Positions 28,809-39,247 of a stretch of 64,000 nucleotides of DNA are shown piece after piece (the stretch's first letter is position 1; every line of letters begins with the position of its first letter). The notes beneath the pieces are model-generated. The model was not told the DNA's origin and did not search any database. It saw nothing but the letters and a program-made list of their open reading frames with translations. The DNA is taken from NCBI RefSeq assembly GCF_004323735.1, contig NZ_CP036455.1, forward strand, positions 429,101 to 493,100, given 5' to 3'. The translations under genes and the position numbers were made by a program. Origin of the DNA: Streptomonospora litoralis (lineage in GTDB: Bacteria > Actinomycetota > Actinomycetes > Streptosporangiales > Streptosporangiaceae).

Positions 28809-29750
28809 GTGACGGACACGAACAACAGTTACCAGCAGGTCCCCGGAGGCACCGGAACCCTGGGCGAGCGCCGCGTCGGACGCATCGGCTACGGGGCGAT
28901 GCAGCTCTGGGAGCGCGACCGGGACGCCGCGGGTCGGGTGCTCAGCCGCGCCGTCGAACTCGGCGTCGACCACATCGACACCGCCTCCTTCTACGGCGAC
29001 TCCGCCGCCGTTAACCGGGCGATCCACGCGGCGCTGGCGCCGTACCCGGACGATCTCGCGCTGGTCAGCAAGGTCGGTGCCCGGCACGAGGCGGGCAAGG
29101 AGATCCCGCTGGCCCCGGCGCAGCACCCGGACCAGCTGCGGGCCCAGGTGGAACTGGACCTCCGCAGCCTGGGCACCGACCACCTCACCGCCGTGAACCT
29201 GCGGCGCATGGACATCGGCCCCGGGATCGTCGCCGAGGGCGACGACGCCGCGCCCCTCGACGACCAGCTGGCCGAGCTGATCGCCCTGCGCGACGAAGGC
29301 AAGATCGGCGCCATCGGCCTGAGCAACATCGGCGCGGACCAGCTGCAGGCCGCGCTGCCCGCCGGGATCGTGTGCGTGCAGAACGCCTACAGCCTGCTGG
29401 ACCGCACGGACGAGGCGCTGCTGGAGACCTGCCGGGAGCACGGCATCGCGTGGGTACCGTACTTCCCGCTCGGGTCGGCCTTCGAAAGCATCCCCTCGGT
29501 GACCGATCACTTTGCGGTCCGGGAGGTAGCGGAGCAGGCCGGTGCCACACCCGCGCAGGTCGGTCTGGCGTGGCTGTTGGCACACGCGGACAACACGCTG
29601 CTCATCCCGGGCACCGGGAGCGTCGGGCACCTGGAGGAGAACGTGGCGGCAGGGGAAGTCCGACTCTCCGCCGAGGCGATGGCGGCGCTGGACGCCGCTG
29701 CCGACACCGCAGCCGCGGCAGCGGGCCGAGCGGGGATGACGGAGGGCTGA
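28809..29750 (+). CDS. Aldo/keto reductase, YdbC-like subgroup
   Basis: 313 aa. Asp57, Tyr62 (ASFYGDSA) and Lys88 (VSKVG) of the catalytic tetrad are present. At the usual His position the sequence reads VNLRRMD (Arg132), a replacement I associate with YdbC-like pyridoxal reductases rather than decay. GTG start preceded by AGGGG. The upstream control region has two palindromes and the divergent TetR gene, so it is probably induced by a substrate or toxic aldehyde. Physiological substrate unknown. Confidence 0.9.
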   Translation: MTDTNNSYQQVPGGTGTLGERRVGRIGYGAMQLWERDRDAAGRVLSRAVELGVDHIDTASFYGDSAAVNRAIHAALAPYPDDLALVSKVGARHEAGKEIPLAPAQHPDQLRAQVELDLRSLGTDHLTAVNLRRMDIGPGIVAEGDDAAPLDDQLAELIALRDEGKIGAIGLSNIGADQLQAALPAGIVCVQNAYSLLDRTDEALLETCREHGIAWVPYFPLGSAFESIPSVTDHFAVREVAEQAGATPAQVGLAWLLAHADNTLLIPGTGSVGHLEENVAAGEVRLSAEAMAALDAAADTAAAAAGRAGMTEG

Positions 29751-29761
29751 GCCGACCGGTC

Positions 29762-29791
29762 GACCGCCGGTCTTTTTCGAAGGCGGCGGTC
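29762..29791. terminator. Bidirectional terminator between aldo/keto reductase and otsB
   Basis: Arms GACCGCCG and CGGCGGTC (8 bp, perfect) around a loop containing TTTTT, in the 43-base gap between two convergent genes. Confidence 0.6.
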
Positions 29792-29793
29792 GC

Positions 29794-30621
29794 TCAGCCT
29801 GCGGCGCTGATCGCCTCGCGGAGTGCGCCGAGCAGGTCGGCGACCCCGGCCGGGCCGTCGACCACCAGGTCGGCTCGTGCGGCGAGTTCGGCGACCTCGT
29901 CGGAGCCGCTGCACACCGTGATCCCGGGGACCCCCTTGTCCCGCAGGCGTTCCACCTGGTCGAAGGCCGCGAGGTCGCCGAGGTCGTCGCCTGCGTACAG
30001 CACCGCGGCGCCTTCGGCGGCGTCGGCCATCACGCCGGCCAGCGCCGCGCCCTTGTCCATGCCCGCGGGCCGCAGCTCGATGACCCGGCGGCCGGGCTCG
30101 ACGGTGAGCCCGGCGCGCTGGGCCAGCGCCGCGAGCGGGATCCGCAGGGTCTCCAGCGCCGCGTCCGGGTCGGCGGCGCCGCGGGTGTGTACCGCCAGTG
30201 CATGCTCCTTGTCCTCGATCCGGGTGCCGTCGTGGGCTCCCGAGCGGCGCAGCAGCTCGGGCAGCTCCTCGCGGACCAGACCGACCCCGGCGGGGGGTTC
30301 AGGGGCGGTGAGGCGGCCGTCCTCCCAGCGCTCCAGGCCGTAATGGCCCAGTACCAGGATGTTCGCGACGTCCGCGAGGCCGCCGTACTCCACCGCCACC
30401 CCGGCCGGGCGCCCGGTGATGATCACCAGGCGCCCGACCGACGGCGCCAGGCGGGAGAGTTCGGCGGTGACCCCGGGATAGGCGCGGGCGTCGCGCGGGT
30501 CGGAGACGATCGGTGCCAGCGTGCCGTCGAAGTCGAACGACAGGACGGCTTCGGCGGGGCGCTGCACGATCCGGTCCAGCGCGGCCGCGCCCGCTGCGGA
30601 CTCGGGCTTGGGCAATGGCAT
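29794..30621 (-). CDS. otsB: Trehalose-6-phosphate phosphatase
   Basis: 275 aa HAD-superfamily phosphatase removing phosphate from trehalose-6-phosphate, the second step of trehalose synthesis. HAD motif I is DFDGTLAPI (Asp30 nucleophile, Asp32 acid/base), motif II IITGRP, then GMDKGAAL with the Lys, and motif IV GDDLGDLAAF. The partner synthase otsA lies 2.8 kb away on the same strand, separated by three genes. ATG start. Cytoplasmic; osmoprotection and cell-wall glycolipid supply. Confidence 0.93.
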   Translation of the reverse strand: MPLPKPESAAGAAALDRIVQRPAEAVLSFDFDGTLAPIVSDPRDARAYPGVTAELSRLAPSVGRLVIITGRPAGVAVEYGGLADVANILVLGHYGLERWEDGRLTAPEPPAGVGLVREELPELLRRSGAHDGTRIEDKEHALAVHTRGAADPDAALETLRIPLAALAQRAGLTVEPGRRVIELRPAGMDKGAALAGVMADAAEGAAVLYAGDDLGDLAAFDQVERLRDKGVPGITVCSGSDEVAELAARADLVVDGPAGVADLLGALREAISAAG

Positions 30622-30744
30622 GAGCGGTCGTCTCGTTCCCGTTCGGGTGGTTGCGGGCGTGTGGGGGACGCCCCTCGACGGGGCGGGCCCACGATCGGAA
30701 TATGCCCTCGAAAAAGTGGCGCGCTCGGGTGTCGCCTGCGCCGG

Positions 30745-31071
30745 CTAAAGCTGGATGCCCAGCTGGCGGGCGGTGCGCTGGCGGCGGCGGTCGGCGCGCA
30801 ACCGCCGGAGGCGTTTGACGGTCATCGGGTCGAACGCGAGGGCCTCCGGGCGGTCCACCAGCCCGTTGAGCAGCTGGTAGTAGCGGGTGGGAGAAAACCC
30901 GAACTCCTCGCGGATGGCCTGCTCCTTGGAGCCCTCCAACTTCCACCATTGGCGTTCGAAGGCCAGGATGCGCTGTTCCCGCTCGGCAAGCTCGGACTCC
31001 TCGCCGGAGGTCTCCGCCGCTTTGCCGGAAGGGACGGACGGTCGTTGATCGAATAGCCCTGGATCTGACAT
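30745..31071 (-). CDS. DUF3263 protein
   Basis: 108 aa. Conserved DUF3263 core: REQRILAFERQWWKLEGSKE followed by IREEFGFSPTRYYQLLN, which looks like a helix-turn-helix, and a basic C-terminus (RLRRLRADRRRQRTARQ). Actinobacteria-specific. Probable DNA-binding protein by sequence character; function not established. ATG start. It sits 123 bases upstream of otsB on the same strand. Confidence 0.87.
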   Translation of the reverse strand: MSDPGLFDQRPSVPSGKAAETSGEESELAEREQRILAFERQWWKLEGSKEQAIREEFGFSPTRYYQLLNGLVDRPEALAFDPMTVKRLRRLRADRRRQRTARQLGIQL

Positions 31072-31310
31072 TGGGCGCCTCCTCGTCCGGATTGGCGCGA
31101 CTCATGGTAGCGACTCCCCGCGGAGCCTGAGGAGCCGAACAGTCAGGATGGGGCCGCAGGGTTAGAGTTCCCTGTCCTTCCGGTGTCCGGCGGCGGGCAC
31201 CGCCCGGGCGTGCCGTGCCGCCCCAGCCGCCACAGCGCCCCAAAGTGCGCAGAAGTGGAACAATGGCGCCGTCCGCACCACCGACCGAAACAGGCCACGG
31301 GGGTTTCACC

Positions 31311-32546
31311 ATGCGCGGTAACCGGGCCGCCTCCCGCTCCGTCTGGGCGGCCGCCTGCGCGGTCGCGCTGCTGGCTCCGCTTGCCGCGCCCGCTCAGGCC
31401 GACACCGCGGGCGGCGAGTCGCTGCGCCCGGAGCAGTGGGGGATGGACGCCGTCGGCGCGCCGGAGGCCGCCGAGCGCAACGGCGGCGACGGCGTGCTCG
31501 TGGCGCTGCTCGGCACCGGCGTGGACACCTCTCACCCCGACCTGCGAGACGGCGTCACCGCAGGCGAAGACTTCACCGAAGGCGCCGCATCGGGCCCCGG
31601 ATCCTCCGGCACCCCGCTGGCCGGCATCATCGCCGGGCGCGGGCACGGCCGCGAGTACACCGGCGGCATCGTGGGTGTGGCCCCCGGCGCCGACCTGCTG
31701 TCGCTGCGCGTGGCCGCCGACGAGGGCGGACCCGCCACGCCCGGGGCCCTCGTGGAGGCCATCCGCCACGCCGCCGACGAGGGTGCGCAGGTCGTCGCGC
31801 TGTCCGCGGCCGCCGGTGCCGAACCCGACGACGATGTGCAGGCCGCCGTCCGCTACGCCAACCGCACGGGCGCGGTCGTCGTCGCTCCGGCGGGCGCCGA
31901 CGAATCCGCCTACCCGGGCGCATACGACGGCGCGCTGGCCGTCGGCGCCGTCGGCGAGGACCTCGCCCTCACCCCTGACTCCCCCTCCTCTGGAGCGAAC
32001 CTGACCGCACCGGGCGCAGGCATCCGCGCGCCCGCCGCCGGCGGCGGCTATACCAGCCTCGACGGCACCGGCCCGGCGGCCGCGTTCGTCGCCGGGGCCG
32101 CGGCCCTGCTGCGCGCCGAGTACCCCCGGTTGCGCCCCGGGGAGGTCGCCGACGTGCTGACCTCGTCCGCGCAAGCGGGCGCCGAGGGCCGGGGAGCCGC
32201 GGGTTACGGCGCCGGCGTGCTCGACGTCGCGGCCGCCGTAAAGGAGGGCGCGGCCGCGATGCAGGGCGAGCCGCTGATCGACCCGGGCCTGGCAGGGTCC
32301 GCCGAACAGGAGTCGGCCGTGCCCGTCTGGGCGTTGTGGAGCGGCGGCACACTGCTGGCCGTGCTCGGCGCCGCCGGGTGCGTGCTGGTGTGGCGCCGCG
32401 CCACCGCCAACCCCTACGGCCTGCCCTCCCGGGAGCCCGAACGGGCTCGCGCCGAGACCCGCACCCGCTCTCCCGCAGGCGGCGGCGCCGGGGAACCCCG
32501 CCGCGCGGCCACCGGGCACCGGCGCGCCGGCCGCCGGCGGCGCTGA
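31311..32546 (+). CDS. Subtilisin/mycosin-like pseudoprotease, secreted and membrane-anchored
   Basis: 411 aa with the architecture of T7SS mycosins: signal peptide (VWAAACAVALLAPLAAPAQA), S8 peptidase domain, C-terminal membrane segment (ALWSGGTLLAVLGAAGCVLV) and a basic tail. All key residues are replaced: the catalytic Asp of D[ST]G is Gly68 (LLGTGVD), His of HGT is Ser99 (SSGTPLAGIIAG), the oxyanion Asn is Ala196 (APAGAD) and Ser of GTS is Gly254 (DGTGPAAA). The fold landmarks (GVAPGADLLSLRV, YGAGVLDVAAAV) remain intact and the frame is open, so it is a conserved-looking dead enzyme rather than a broken gene. Role unknown; a scaffold in a T7SS is one option. Confidence 0.9.
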   Translation: MRGNRAASRSVWAAACAVALLAPLAAPAQADTAGGESLRPEQWGMDAVGAPEAAERNGGDGVLVALLGTGVDTSHPDLRDGVTAGEDFTEGAASGPGSSGTPLAGIIAGRGHGREYTGGIVGVAPGADLLSLRVAADEGGPATPGALVEAIRHAADEGAQVVALSAAAGAEPDDDVQAAVRYANRTGAVVVAPAGADESAYPGAYDGALAVGAVGEDLALTPDSPSSGANLTAPGAGIRAPAAGGGYTSLDGTGPAAAFVAGAAALLRAEYPRLRPGEVADVLTSSAQAGAEGRGAAGYGAGVLDVAAAVKEGAAAMQGEPLIDPGLAGSAEQESAVPVWALWSGGTLLAVLGAAGCVLVWRRATANPYGLPSREPERARAETRTRSPAGGGAGEPRRAATGHRRAGRRRR

Positions 32547-32698
32547 ACCGAAACGCCCGCGGTGCGGGGGATCGAGCGCCCGAGCCCGTTGCGGCGACGC
32601 CGTTCGGTGACCGAACGCGGCCTCAACGTGACCGCTGAGCAGGCGTTTTCCCCGGTATGAGGCTTGACGAAGGGCGCCGGGCGTAGAACTCTGGCCAG

Positions 32699-33337
32699 AT
32701 GTCCCCCAACGAGGTCCCTGATCGATCGCCCGATGCCGCCCGACCGCTGCCGTCGCGTCGGGGAGGCGGCGGTACCGAACAGCCGACGGGAGCGACCGCG
32801 CCGCCGCCGCATTTCATCGACGGCCGCGTCGTGATCGTCGACGCCGACCCCAAGTGGCCGTACCTGTACCAGCGCGAGGCCGACCGCATTCGCGAGTCGC
32901 TCGGCGCTGCGGCCCTGGCGGTGGAGCACGTCGGTTCCACCGCGGTCGCCGACCTGGCGGCCAAGCCGTGCGTCGACGTGCTGCTAACGGTGGCCGACCC
33001 CGCGGACGAGGACTCCTACCTGCCGCCGCTGGAGCAGGCGGGCTACGCGCCGGCGCACCGCGAGCCCGACCTGGCGGGCCACCGCGTGCTGCGCGGACCC
33101 GACGTGAACACGAACGTGCACGTCTTCGCGCCCGGCGCGGCGGAGGCCGAGCGCCTGCTGCTGTTCCGCGACCGGCTGCGCGCCGACGCGGCCGAGCGCG
33201 GCCTCTACGAGCGCACCAAGCGCCGGCTGGCGCAGCGCACCTGGGACAGCATCCAGCAGTACTCCGACGCCAAGTCCGAGGTCGTCGAGCAGATCCTCGC
33301 CCGAGCCCGCGAGACCCAGCCCGCCGCGGCGGAGTAG
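32699..33337 (+). CDS. GrpB family protein
   Basis: 212 aa nucleotidyltransferase-like fold. GrpB signature: VEHVGSTAVADLAAKPCVDV and later NTNVHVFAPG. The first ~40 residues are Pro/Arg-rich and may mean the true start is further in (near VVIVDADPKW). Enzymatic role not established. Related proteins are fused to or next to dephospho-CoA kinase in some bacteria, but no coaE is seen here. Confidence 0.88.
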   Translation: MSPNEVPDRSPDAARPLPSRRGGGGTEQPTGATAPPPHFIDGRVVIVDADPKWPYLYQREADRIRESLGAAALAVEHVGSTAVADLAAKPCVDVLLTVADPADEDSYLPPLEQAGYAPAHREPDLAGHRVLRGPDVNTNVHVFAPGAAEAERLLLFRDRLRADAAERGLYERTKRRLAQRTWDSIQQYSDAKSEVVEQILARARETQPAAAE

Positions 33338-33410
33338 CCACGGGAAGGCCCGAGGCGCGACCCGGTGGCGCGCCTGGGGCCGACCCGGTCCCGCCTCCCC
33401 GGCGACCGGT

Positions 33411-34862
33411 CTACTTCAACGCCCGCAGCTGGTCCTCGAACCAGCGGCGGGGCGGCAGCGCCGTGGCGCTCTCCACCAGCCGTTCGCAGCGGGCGCGGCG
33501 CTCGTCGTCGTCCATCTCCAGCGCCGTGCGCAGCGCCCGCGCGGTCTCGCTCACGTCGTAGGGGTTGACCAGCAGCGCGTCGGCGCCGAGCTCGTCGGCC
33601 GCCCCGGCCTCGCTGGAGAGCACGAGCGCGCACCCGTCGTCGGAGAGCGCGGGGGCCTCCTTGGCGACCAGGTTCATGCCGTCGCGGATCGGGTTGATCA
33701 GCAGCACGTCGGCCATGCGGTAGGCCGCCAGCGAGCGCGGGAAGTCGTCGTTGACCTCCAGCACCAGCGGGGTCCACGAGGACGTGCCGAACTCCTGGTT
33801 GATCTCCTTGGCCACCCGCTGGACCTGCTCGGTGTACTCGCGATACTCCGGCACGTCGCCGCGGCTGGGGTAGGCGAAGGCCAGGTGGGTGACGCGCCCG
33901 TGCCACTCGGGGTGCTCGCGCAGCAGCTCGCGGAACGCCTCCAGGCCGCGCACGATGTTCTTGGACAGTTCGGTGCGGTCGACGCGGACGATGAGCTTGC
34001 GGTCGCCCACGCGCTCGCGCAGCGCCGTGCGCCACTCGTCGACGTCGGCGGCGCCGGCCCGCGAGCGCAGGCTCTCGGCGTCGGCCCCCAGGGCGTGCAC
34101 GCCCACGTCGATCACCCGGCCGCCGAACTCCACCGTGCGCCGCGCCCAGTCGACGTCCACCCGCAGGAAGACCTCGCAGCAGCGCAGGAAGGCGTCGGCC
34201 CAGCGCCGGCTGAGGAATCCCAGGTGGTCGGCGCCGAGCATGCCTTCCAGCAGCTCGCGGCCGATCTCGGCGGGCAGCATCCGGAAGTACTCCGGCGGCG
34301 CCCAGGGGGTGTGCGAGAAGTGCGCGATCCGCAGGTCGGGCCGGCGCCCGCGGAGCATGCGCGGCACCAGCGCGAGGTGGTAGTCCTGCACCGCCACGCG
34401 CGCGTTGTCGGCCGACCCGGTCAGCAGGGCCTCGGCGAAGGCGGCGTTGTAGGCGCGGAAGTCCTCCCACTCGGCGCGGAAAGCGGAGTCGAAGCGGGGC
34501 TTGTTGGGGGTGTCGTAGAGCATGTGGTGCACGAACCACAGCGTCGAGTTGGCCACGCGGGTGTAGGCGTTGCCGAAGGTCTCCGGGGGGATGTCGAGCA
34601 TCCGCACCCGCATCCCGCCCAAGTCGAAGCCCGCCAGGTCCAGGCGCGCCTCGGGGGCGTTGGCGGCGGCGGTGCGGTCGGCGTCGGAAAGCGCGGCGCA
34701 CACCCATAGCGTGTCGGTGGTGGCCGCCGCGGAGCTCAGTCCGGATACCAGTCCGCCCCCGCCGCGGCGGTAGTCGAGGGAGCCGTCTTCGTTGATCGAG
34801 AAGGACACGGGTCCCCTGTTGGAAGCGACGAGGATCTGTGCCTTGTCCACCTGATCGCCCAC
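33411..34862 (-). CDS. otsA: Trehalose-6-phosphate synthase (UDP-forming)
   Basis: 483 aa GT20 glycosyltransferase joining a nucleotide-activated glucose and glucose-6-phosphate. Family landmarks: LVASNRGPVSFS and RRGGGGLVSGL at the N-terminus (phosphate-binding loop), VQDYHLALVPRML, HFSHTPWAPPEYFRMLP, VDRTELSKNI, and the C-terminal RDGMNLVAKE with SSEAGAADEL. GTG start at 34862; GTG four codons later is possible. Together with otsB it provides the OtsAB trehalose route. Confidence 0.95.
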   Translation of the reverse strand: MGDQVDKAQILVASNRGPVSFSINEDGSLDYRRGGGGLVSGLSSAAATTDTLWVCAALSDADRTAAANAPEARLDLAGFDLGGMRVRMLDIPPETFGNAYTRVANSTLWFVHHMLYDTPNKPRFDSAFRAEWEDFRAYNAAFAEALLTGSADNARVAVQDYHLALVPRMLRGRRPDLRIAHFSHTPWAPPEYFRMLPAEIGRELLEGMLGADHLGFLSRRWADAFLRCCEVFLRVDVDWARRTVEFGGRVIDVGVHALGADAESLRSRAGAADVDEWRTALRERVGDRKLIVRVDRTELSKNIVRGLEAFRELLREHPEWHGRVTHLAFAYPSRGDVPEYREYTEQVQRVAKEINQEFGTSSWTPLVLEVNDDFPRSLAAYRMADVLLINPIRDGMNLVAKEAPALSDDGCALVLSSEAGAADELGADALLVNPYDVSETARALRTALEMDDDERRARCERLVESATALPPRRWFEDQLRALK

Positions 34863-35108
34863 CTCTCACCTTGATTAACCCGGACTTGCGCCGAAGTTTC
34901 ATTGCACTACACCGGCGCGGCTGACAACAGGGCCCGCTGCGCAAGGTGTCATAGGTCTCGCCTGCCGCACGCGCGCGCAAACCCCTTCCGGCGCGGGCGT
35001 CGCGGGCCGCGCGGGCGGGCCTCGGTGCCGGGGCGCGCGGCAGGTGCACGCGTGCGCCCCGCTACCCCGTGGCGCCTCCCTCAGCCGTGTTACCCGGATC
35101 ACCCTCCA

Positions 35109-35138
35109 TGGAAAAACGGACGAACCGTGGGCTAGAGT
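35109..35138 (+). promoter_or_regulatory. Probable promoter of the riboswitch-thrC-cysO transcript
   Basis: TGGAAA (-35) and TAGAGT (-10) with an 18-base spacer. Transcription would begin about 60 bases before the first arm of the SAM riboswitch. Confidence 0.5.
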
Positions 35139-35203
35139 GTGCTTCGGATTCGGCTGTGCCCCCGGAGTCGAAGCACGGATCCACGACAAACAACTTCACA
35201 TTG

Positions 35204-35341
35204 CTCATCCAGAGGGGTGGAGGGACCGGCCCTGCGAAGCCCCGGCAACCATCTCGGCTTGCGCTGTCGCGATCCTGCGAGGCGGCCGAGGCAGGTGCCA
35301 ACTCCGGCCTGGGGCCAGATCGGTCCGACAGGAAAGATGAG
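35204..35341 (+). ncRNA. SAM-I (S-box) riboswitch
   Basis: Conserved core seen directly: AGAGGGGTGGAGGGACCGGC, then GAAGCCCCGGCAACC and GGTGCCAACTCC in order. The closing helix P1 is CTCATC (35204-35209) with GATGAG (35336-35341). The 3' strand of P1 runs into GAGGGGAGA, the ribosome site of thrC, so SAM binding that stabilises P1 would hide it: translational control. It couples threonine synthase to SAM level at the homoserine-phosphate branch between methionine and threonine. Confidence 0.93.
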
Positions 35342-35355
35342 GGGAGACGCCTCGC

Positions 35356-36621
35356 ATGGCGATTACCGCCACCGAAACGGAGACCACCGCCCCCGGCGCC
35401 TTCGGCCCGGCCGCCGCGCTGTCGTGCCGCGAATGCGGTGAGCGCTACGACCTCGCACCGCGCTTCGCCTGCGAGTTCTGTTTCGGACCTCTTGAGGTGG
35501 CCTACGAGTTCGGCTCGGTCACCCGCGAGGCCATCCAGAGCGGTCCGAACAACATCTGGCGCTACGCCGGCCTGCTGCCCGTTCCGGGCAACGTCGCCGA
35601 GCTGCCCAACATGAACCCCGGTCTGACTCCGCTGGTGCGGGCCGACCGGCTCGCCGCCGAACTGGGCATGCGGTCGCTGCACGTCAAGGACGACTCCGCC
35701 AACCCCACCCACTCCTTCAAGGACCGGGTGGTGGCAATGGCCGTCGAGGCGGCCCGCACCTTCGGATTCCGCACTCTCTCCTGCTCCTCCACCGGCAACC
35801 TGGCCGGCGCCGTGGGCGCCGCCTCGGCCCGCGCCGGGTTCCGCTCCTGCGTGTTCATCCCGGCCGGCCTGGAGGAGGGCAAGATCGTCATGGCGGCCGT
35901 CTACGGCGGCCAGGTGGTGGCCATCGACGGCTCCTACGACGACGTCAACCGCTTCTGCTCCGAGCTCATCGGCGACCCGGCCGGCGAGGACTGGGGCTTC
36001 GTCAACGTCAACCTGCGCCCGTACTACGCCGAGGGCTCCAAGACCCTGGCCTACGAGATCGCCGAGCAGCTGGGCTGGAAGCTGCCCGAGCAGATCATCG
36101 TGCCCATCGCTTCGGGCTCCCAGCTCACCAAGATCGACAAGGGCTTCCGCGAGCTGGTCGAGCTGAGCCTGGTCGAGGACCGCCCGTACAAGGTGTTCGG
36201 CGCCCAGGCCACGGGCTGCTCGCCGGTGGCCGCCGCCTACGAGGAAGGCCACGACGTCATCCAGCCCGTCAAGCCCGACACCATCGCCAAGTCGCTGGCG
36301 ATCGGCAACCCGGCCGACGGGCCCTACGTGCTCGACGTCTGCCGCCGCACCGGCGGCGCGGTCGCCCGCGTCGACGACGCTGCGGTGGTCGACTCCATCT
36401 CGCTGCTGGCCCGCACCGAAGGCGTCTTCGCCGAGACCGCCGGCGGGGTCACCACCGGCGTGCTGCGCAAGCTGCTCGACGAAGGCTCGCTCGACCCCGC
36501 CGCCGAGACCGTAGTGCTCAACACCGGCGACGGCCTGAAGACTCTGAACGCCGTCGAAGCGGGTGTCACCGCCACCATCAAGCCGTCCCTGGATGTGTTC
36601 AAGGAGGCCGGGCTGTTCTGA
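35356..36621 (+). CDS. thrC: Threonine synthase
   Basis: 421 aa PLP enzyme converting O-phosphohomoserine to threonine. N-terminal zinc-ribbon-like Cys pairs (CRECGE ... CEFC), substrate and PLP region NPTHSFKDRVVAM with the PLP lysine, CSSTGNLAGAVGAASARAG phosphate-binding loop, and TAGGVTTGVL. ATG start 14 bases after the SAM riboswitch. Co-transcribed with the CysO-like gene 97 bases downstream. Confidence 0.96.
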   Translation: MAITATETETTAPGAFGPAAALSCRECGERYDLAPRFACEFCFGPLEVAYEFGSVTREAIQSGPNNIWRYAGLLPVPGNVAELPNMNPGLTPLVRADRLAAELGMRSLHVKDDSANPTHSFKDRVVAMAVEAARTFGFRTLSCSSTGNLAGAVGAASARAGFRSCVFIPAGLEEGKIVMAAVYGGQVVAIDGSYDDVNRFCSELIGDPAGEDWGFVNVNLRPYYAEGSKTLAYEIAEQLGWKLPEQIIVPIASGSQLTKIDKGFRELVELSLVEDRPYKVFGAQATGCSPVAAAYEEGHDVIQPVKPDTIAKSLAIGNPADGPYVLDVCRRTGGAVARVDDAAVVDSISLLARTEGVFAETAGGVTTGVLRKLLDEGSLDPAAETVVLNTGDGLKTLNAVEAGVTATIKPSLDVFKEAGLF

Positions 36622-36718
36622 GCCGAGCCCCCAGGCCCCCGTCCCACGGTCCGGCCGAGCCCGGCGGCGCGCGCCGGGGTACGCCGGCCCGCGAGCAAGT
36701 CAAGGAGATTCCGCAGTC

Positions 36719-36997
36719 ATGAGCGTCAGTGTCCGAGTCCCGACCATCCTGCGCACCTACACCAAGGACGCGGCCGAGGTGAGCGCCGAAGGCGAAACCG
36801 TGCAAGCTGTGCTGGCCGACCTCGATGCCAACTACCCCGGCATCCGGGGGCGCATCGTCGACGACAACGGCAAGATCCGCCGCTTCGTCAACGTCTACGT
36901 CGGCGACGAGGACGTGCGTTTCGCCCAGGGGGTGGACACGCCGACCGAGGCGGGCACCCAGGTCTCCATCATCCCCGCGGTGGCCGGAGGCTGCTGA
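36719..36997 (+). CDS. cysO: CysO-type MoaD/ThiS sulfur carrier
   Basis: 92 aa ubiquitin-fold sulfur carrier, close to mycobacterial CysO in layout: VRVPTILRTYT at the start, LDANYPGIRGRI, RFVNVYVGDEDVRF and PAVAGG at the end. One extra Cys follows the GG, which would have to be removed, or may reflect the Cys adduct of the pathway, before thiocarboxylate formation. Downstream of thrC under the same riboswitch, which links threonine and cysteine/methionine sulfur metabolism. The cysM and mec partners are not in the window. Confidence 0.9.
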   Translation: MSVSVRVPTILRTYTKDAAEVSAEGETVQAVLADLDANYPGIRGRIVDDNGKIRRFVNVYVGDEDVRFAQGVDTPTEAGTQVSIIPAVAGGC

Positions 36998-37020
36998 GCC
37001 GCCGACCGCGCATTCGCACC

Positions 37021-37056
37021 GGGCCCGCGTCCCGCCGCCCGGCGGGGCGCGGGCCC
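37021..37056 (+). terminator. Terminator of thrC-cysO
   Basis: Long GC hairpin: GGGCCCGCG-T-CCCGCC, loop GCCC, GGCGGG-G-CGCGGGCCC, about 15 paired bases with one mismatch, 23 bases after the cysO stop. Confidence 0.75.
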
Positions 37057-37137
37057 TGCTGCTGCGAAGGCGGCCGCGACCGCGGTGAGCCGTCGTTGAC
37101 CTGGGGGTGACTCCACGGCGAACTCTGCCGAGAGGCA

Positions 37138-37164
37138 TTTGCACTCGCATAGGGAGAGTGCTAA
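37138..37164. promoter_or_regulatory. CIRCE element 1
   Basis: TTTGCACTC-N9-GAGTGCTAA, against the consensus TTAGCACTC-N9-GAGTGCTAA: 7 of 9 in the left arm, 9 of 9 in the right. HrcA repressor site upstream of groEL. Confidence 0.88.
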
Positions 37165-38961
<1,797 letters not shown>

Positions 38962-39017
38962 GACCTCTCCCCGAGAGGTCGGCGAGTCCGGTACGCGAAC
39001 TCCAGCTACCTGCGACG

Positions 39018-39050
39018 ATCGGGCGGTCCCCGCAACGGGGGCCGCCCGAT
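39018..39050 (+). terminator. groEL terminator
   Basis: ATCGGGCGGTCCCC, loop GCAAC, then GGGGGCCGCCCGAT; nearly perfect 14-bp stem 57 bases after the groEL stop. A weaker hairpin (GACCTCT/AGAGGTC) lies immediately after the stop. Confidence 0.85.
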
Positions 39051-39247
39051 TCGCTTGTGCGGCACCCCGCCGTCGGCACCGCGGCGCCGGATCGGCAGCC
39101 TTAGCCGCCCGCCGCTGCGGTCCCGCTTCGCCGATCCCCGCGAGCAGCGGCCCTGCCGCGGGCTGCGGCGGTGATAGCGTCGGACCCGCCTGCGCGGACC
39201 GCCCGATGTGCCGCGACGGAGGCGTTGCGACCAGCACAGGAGACTCG

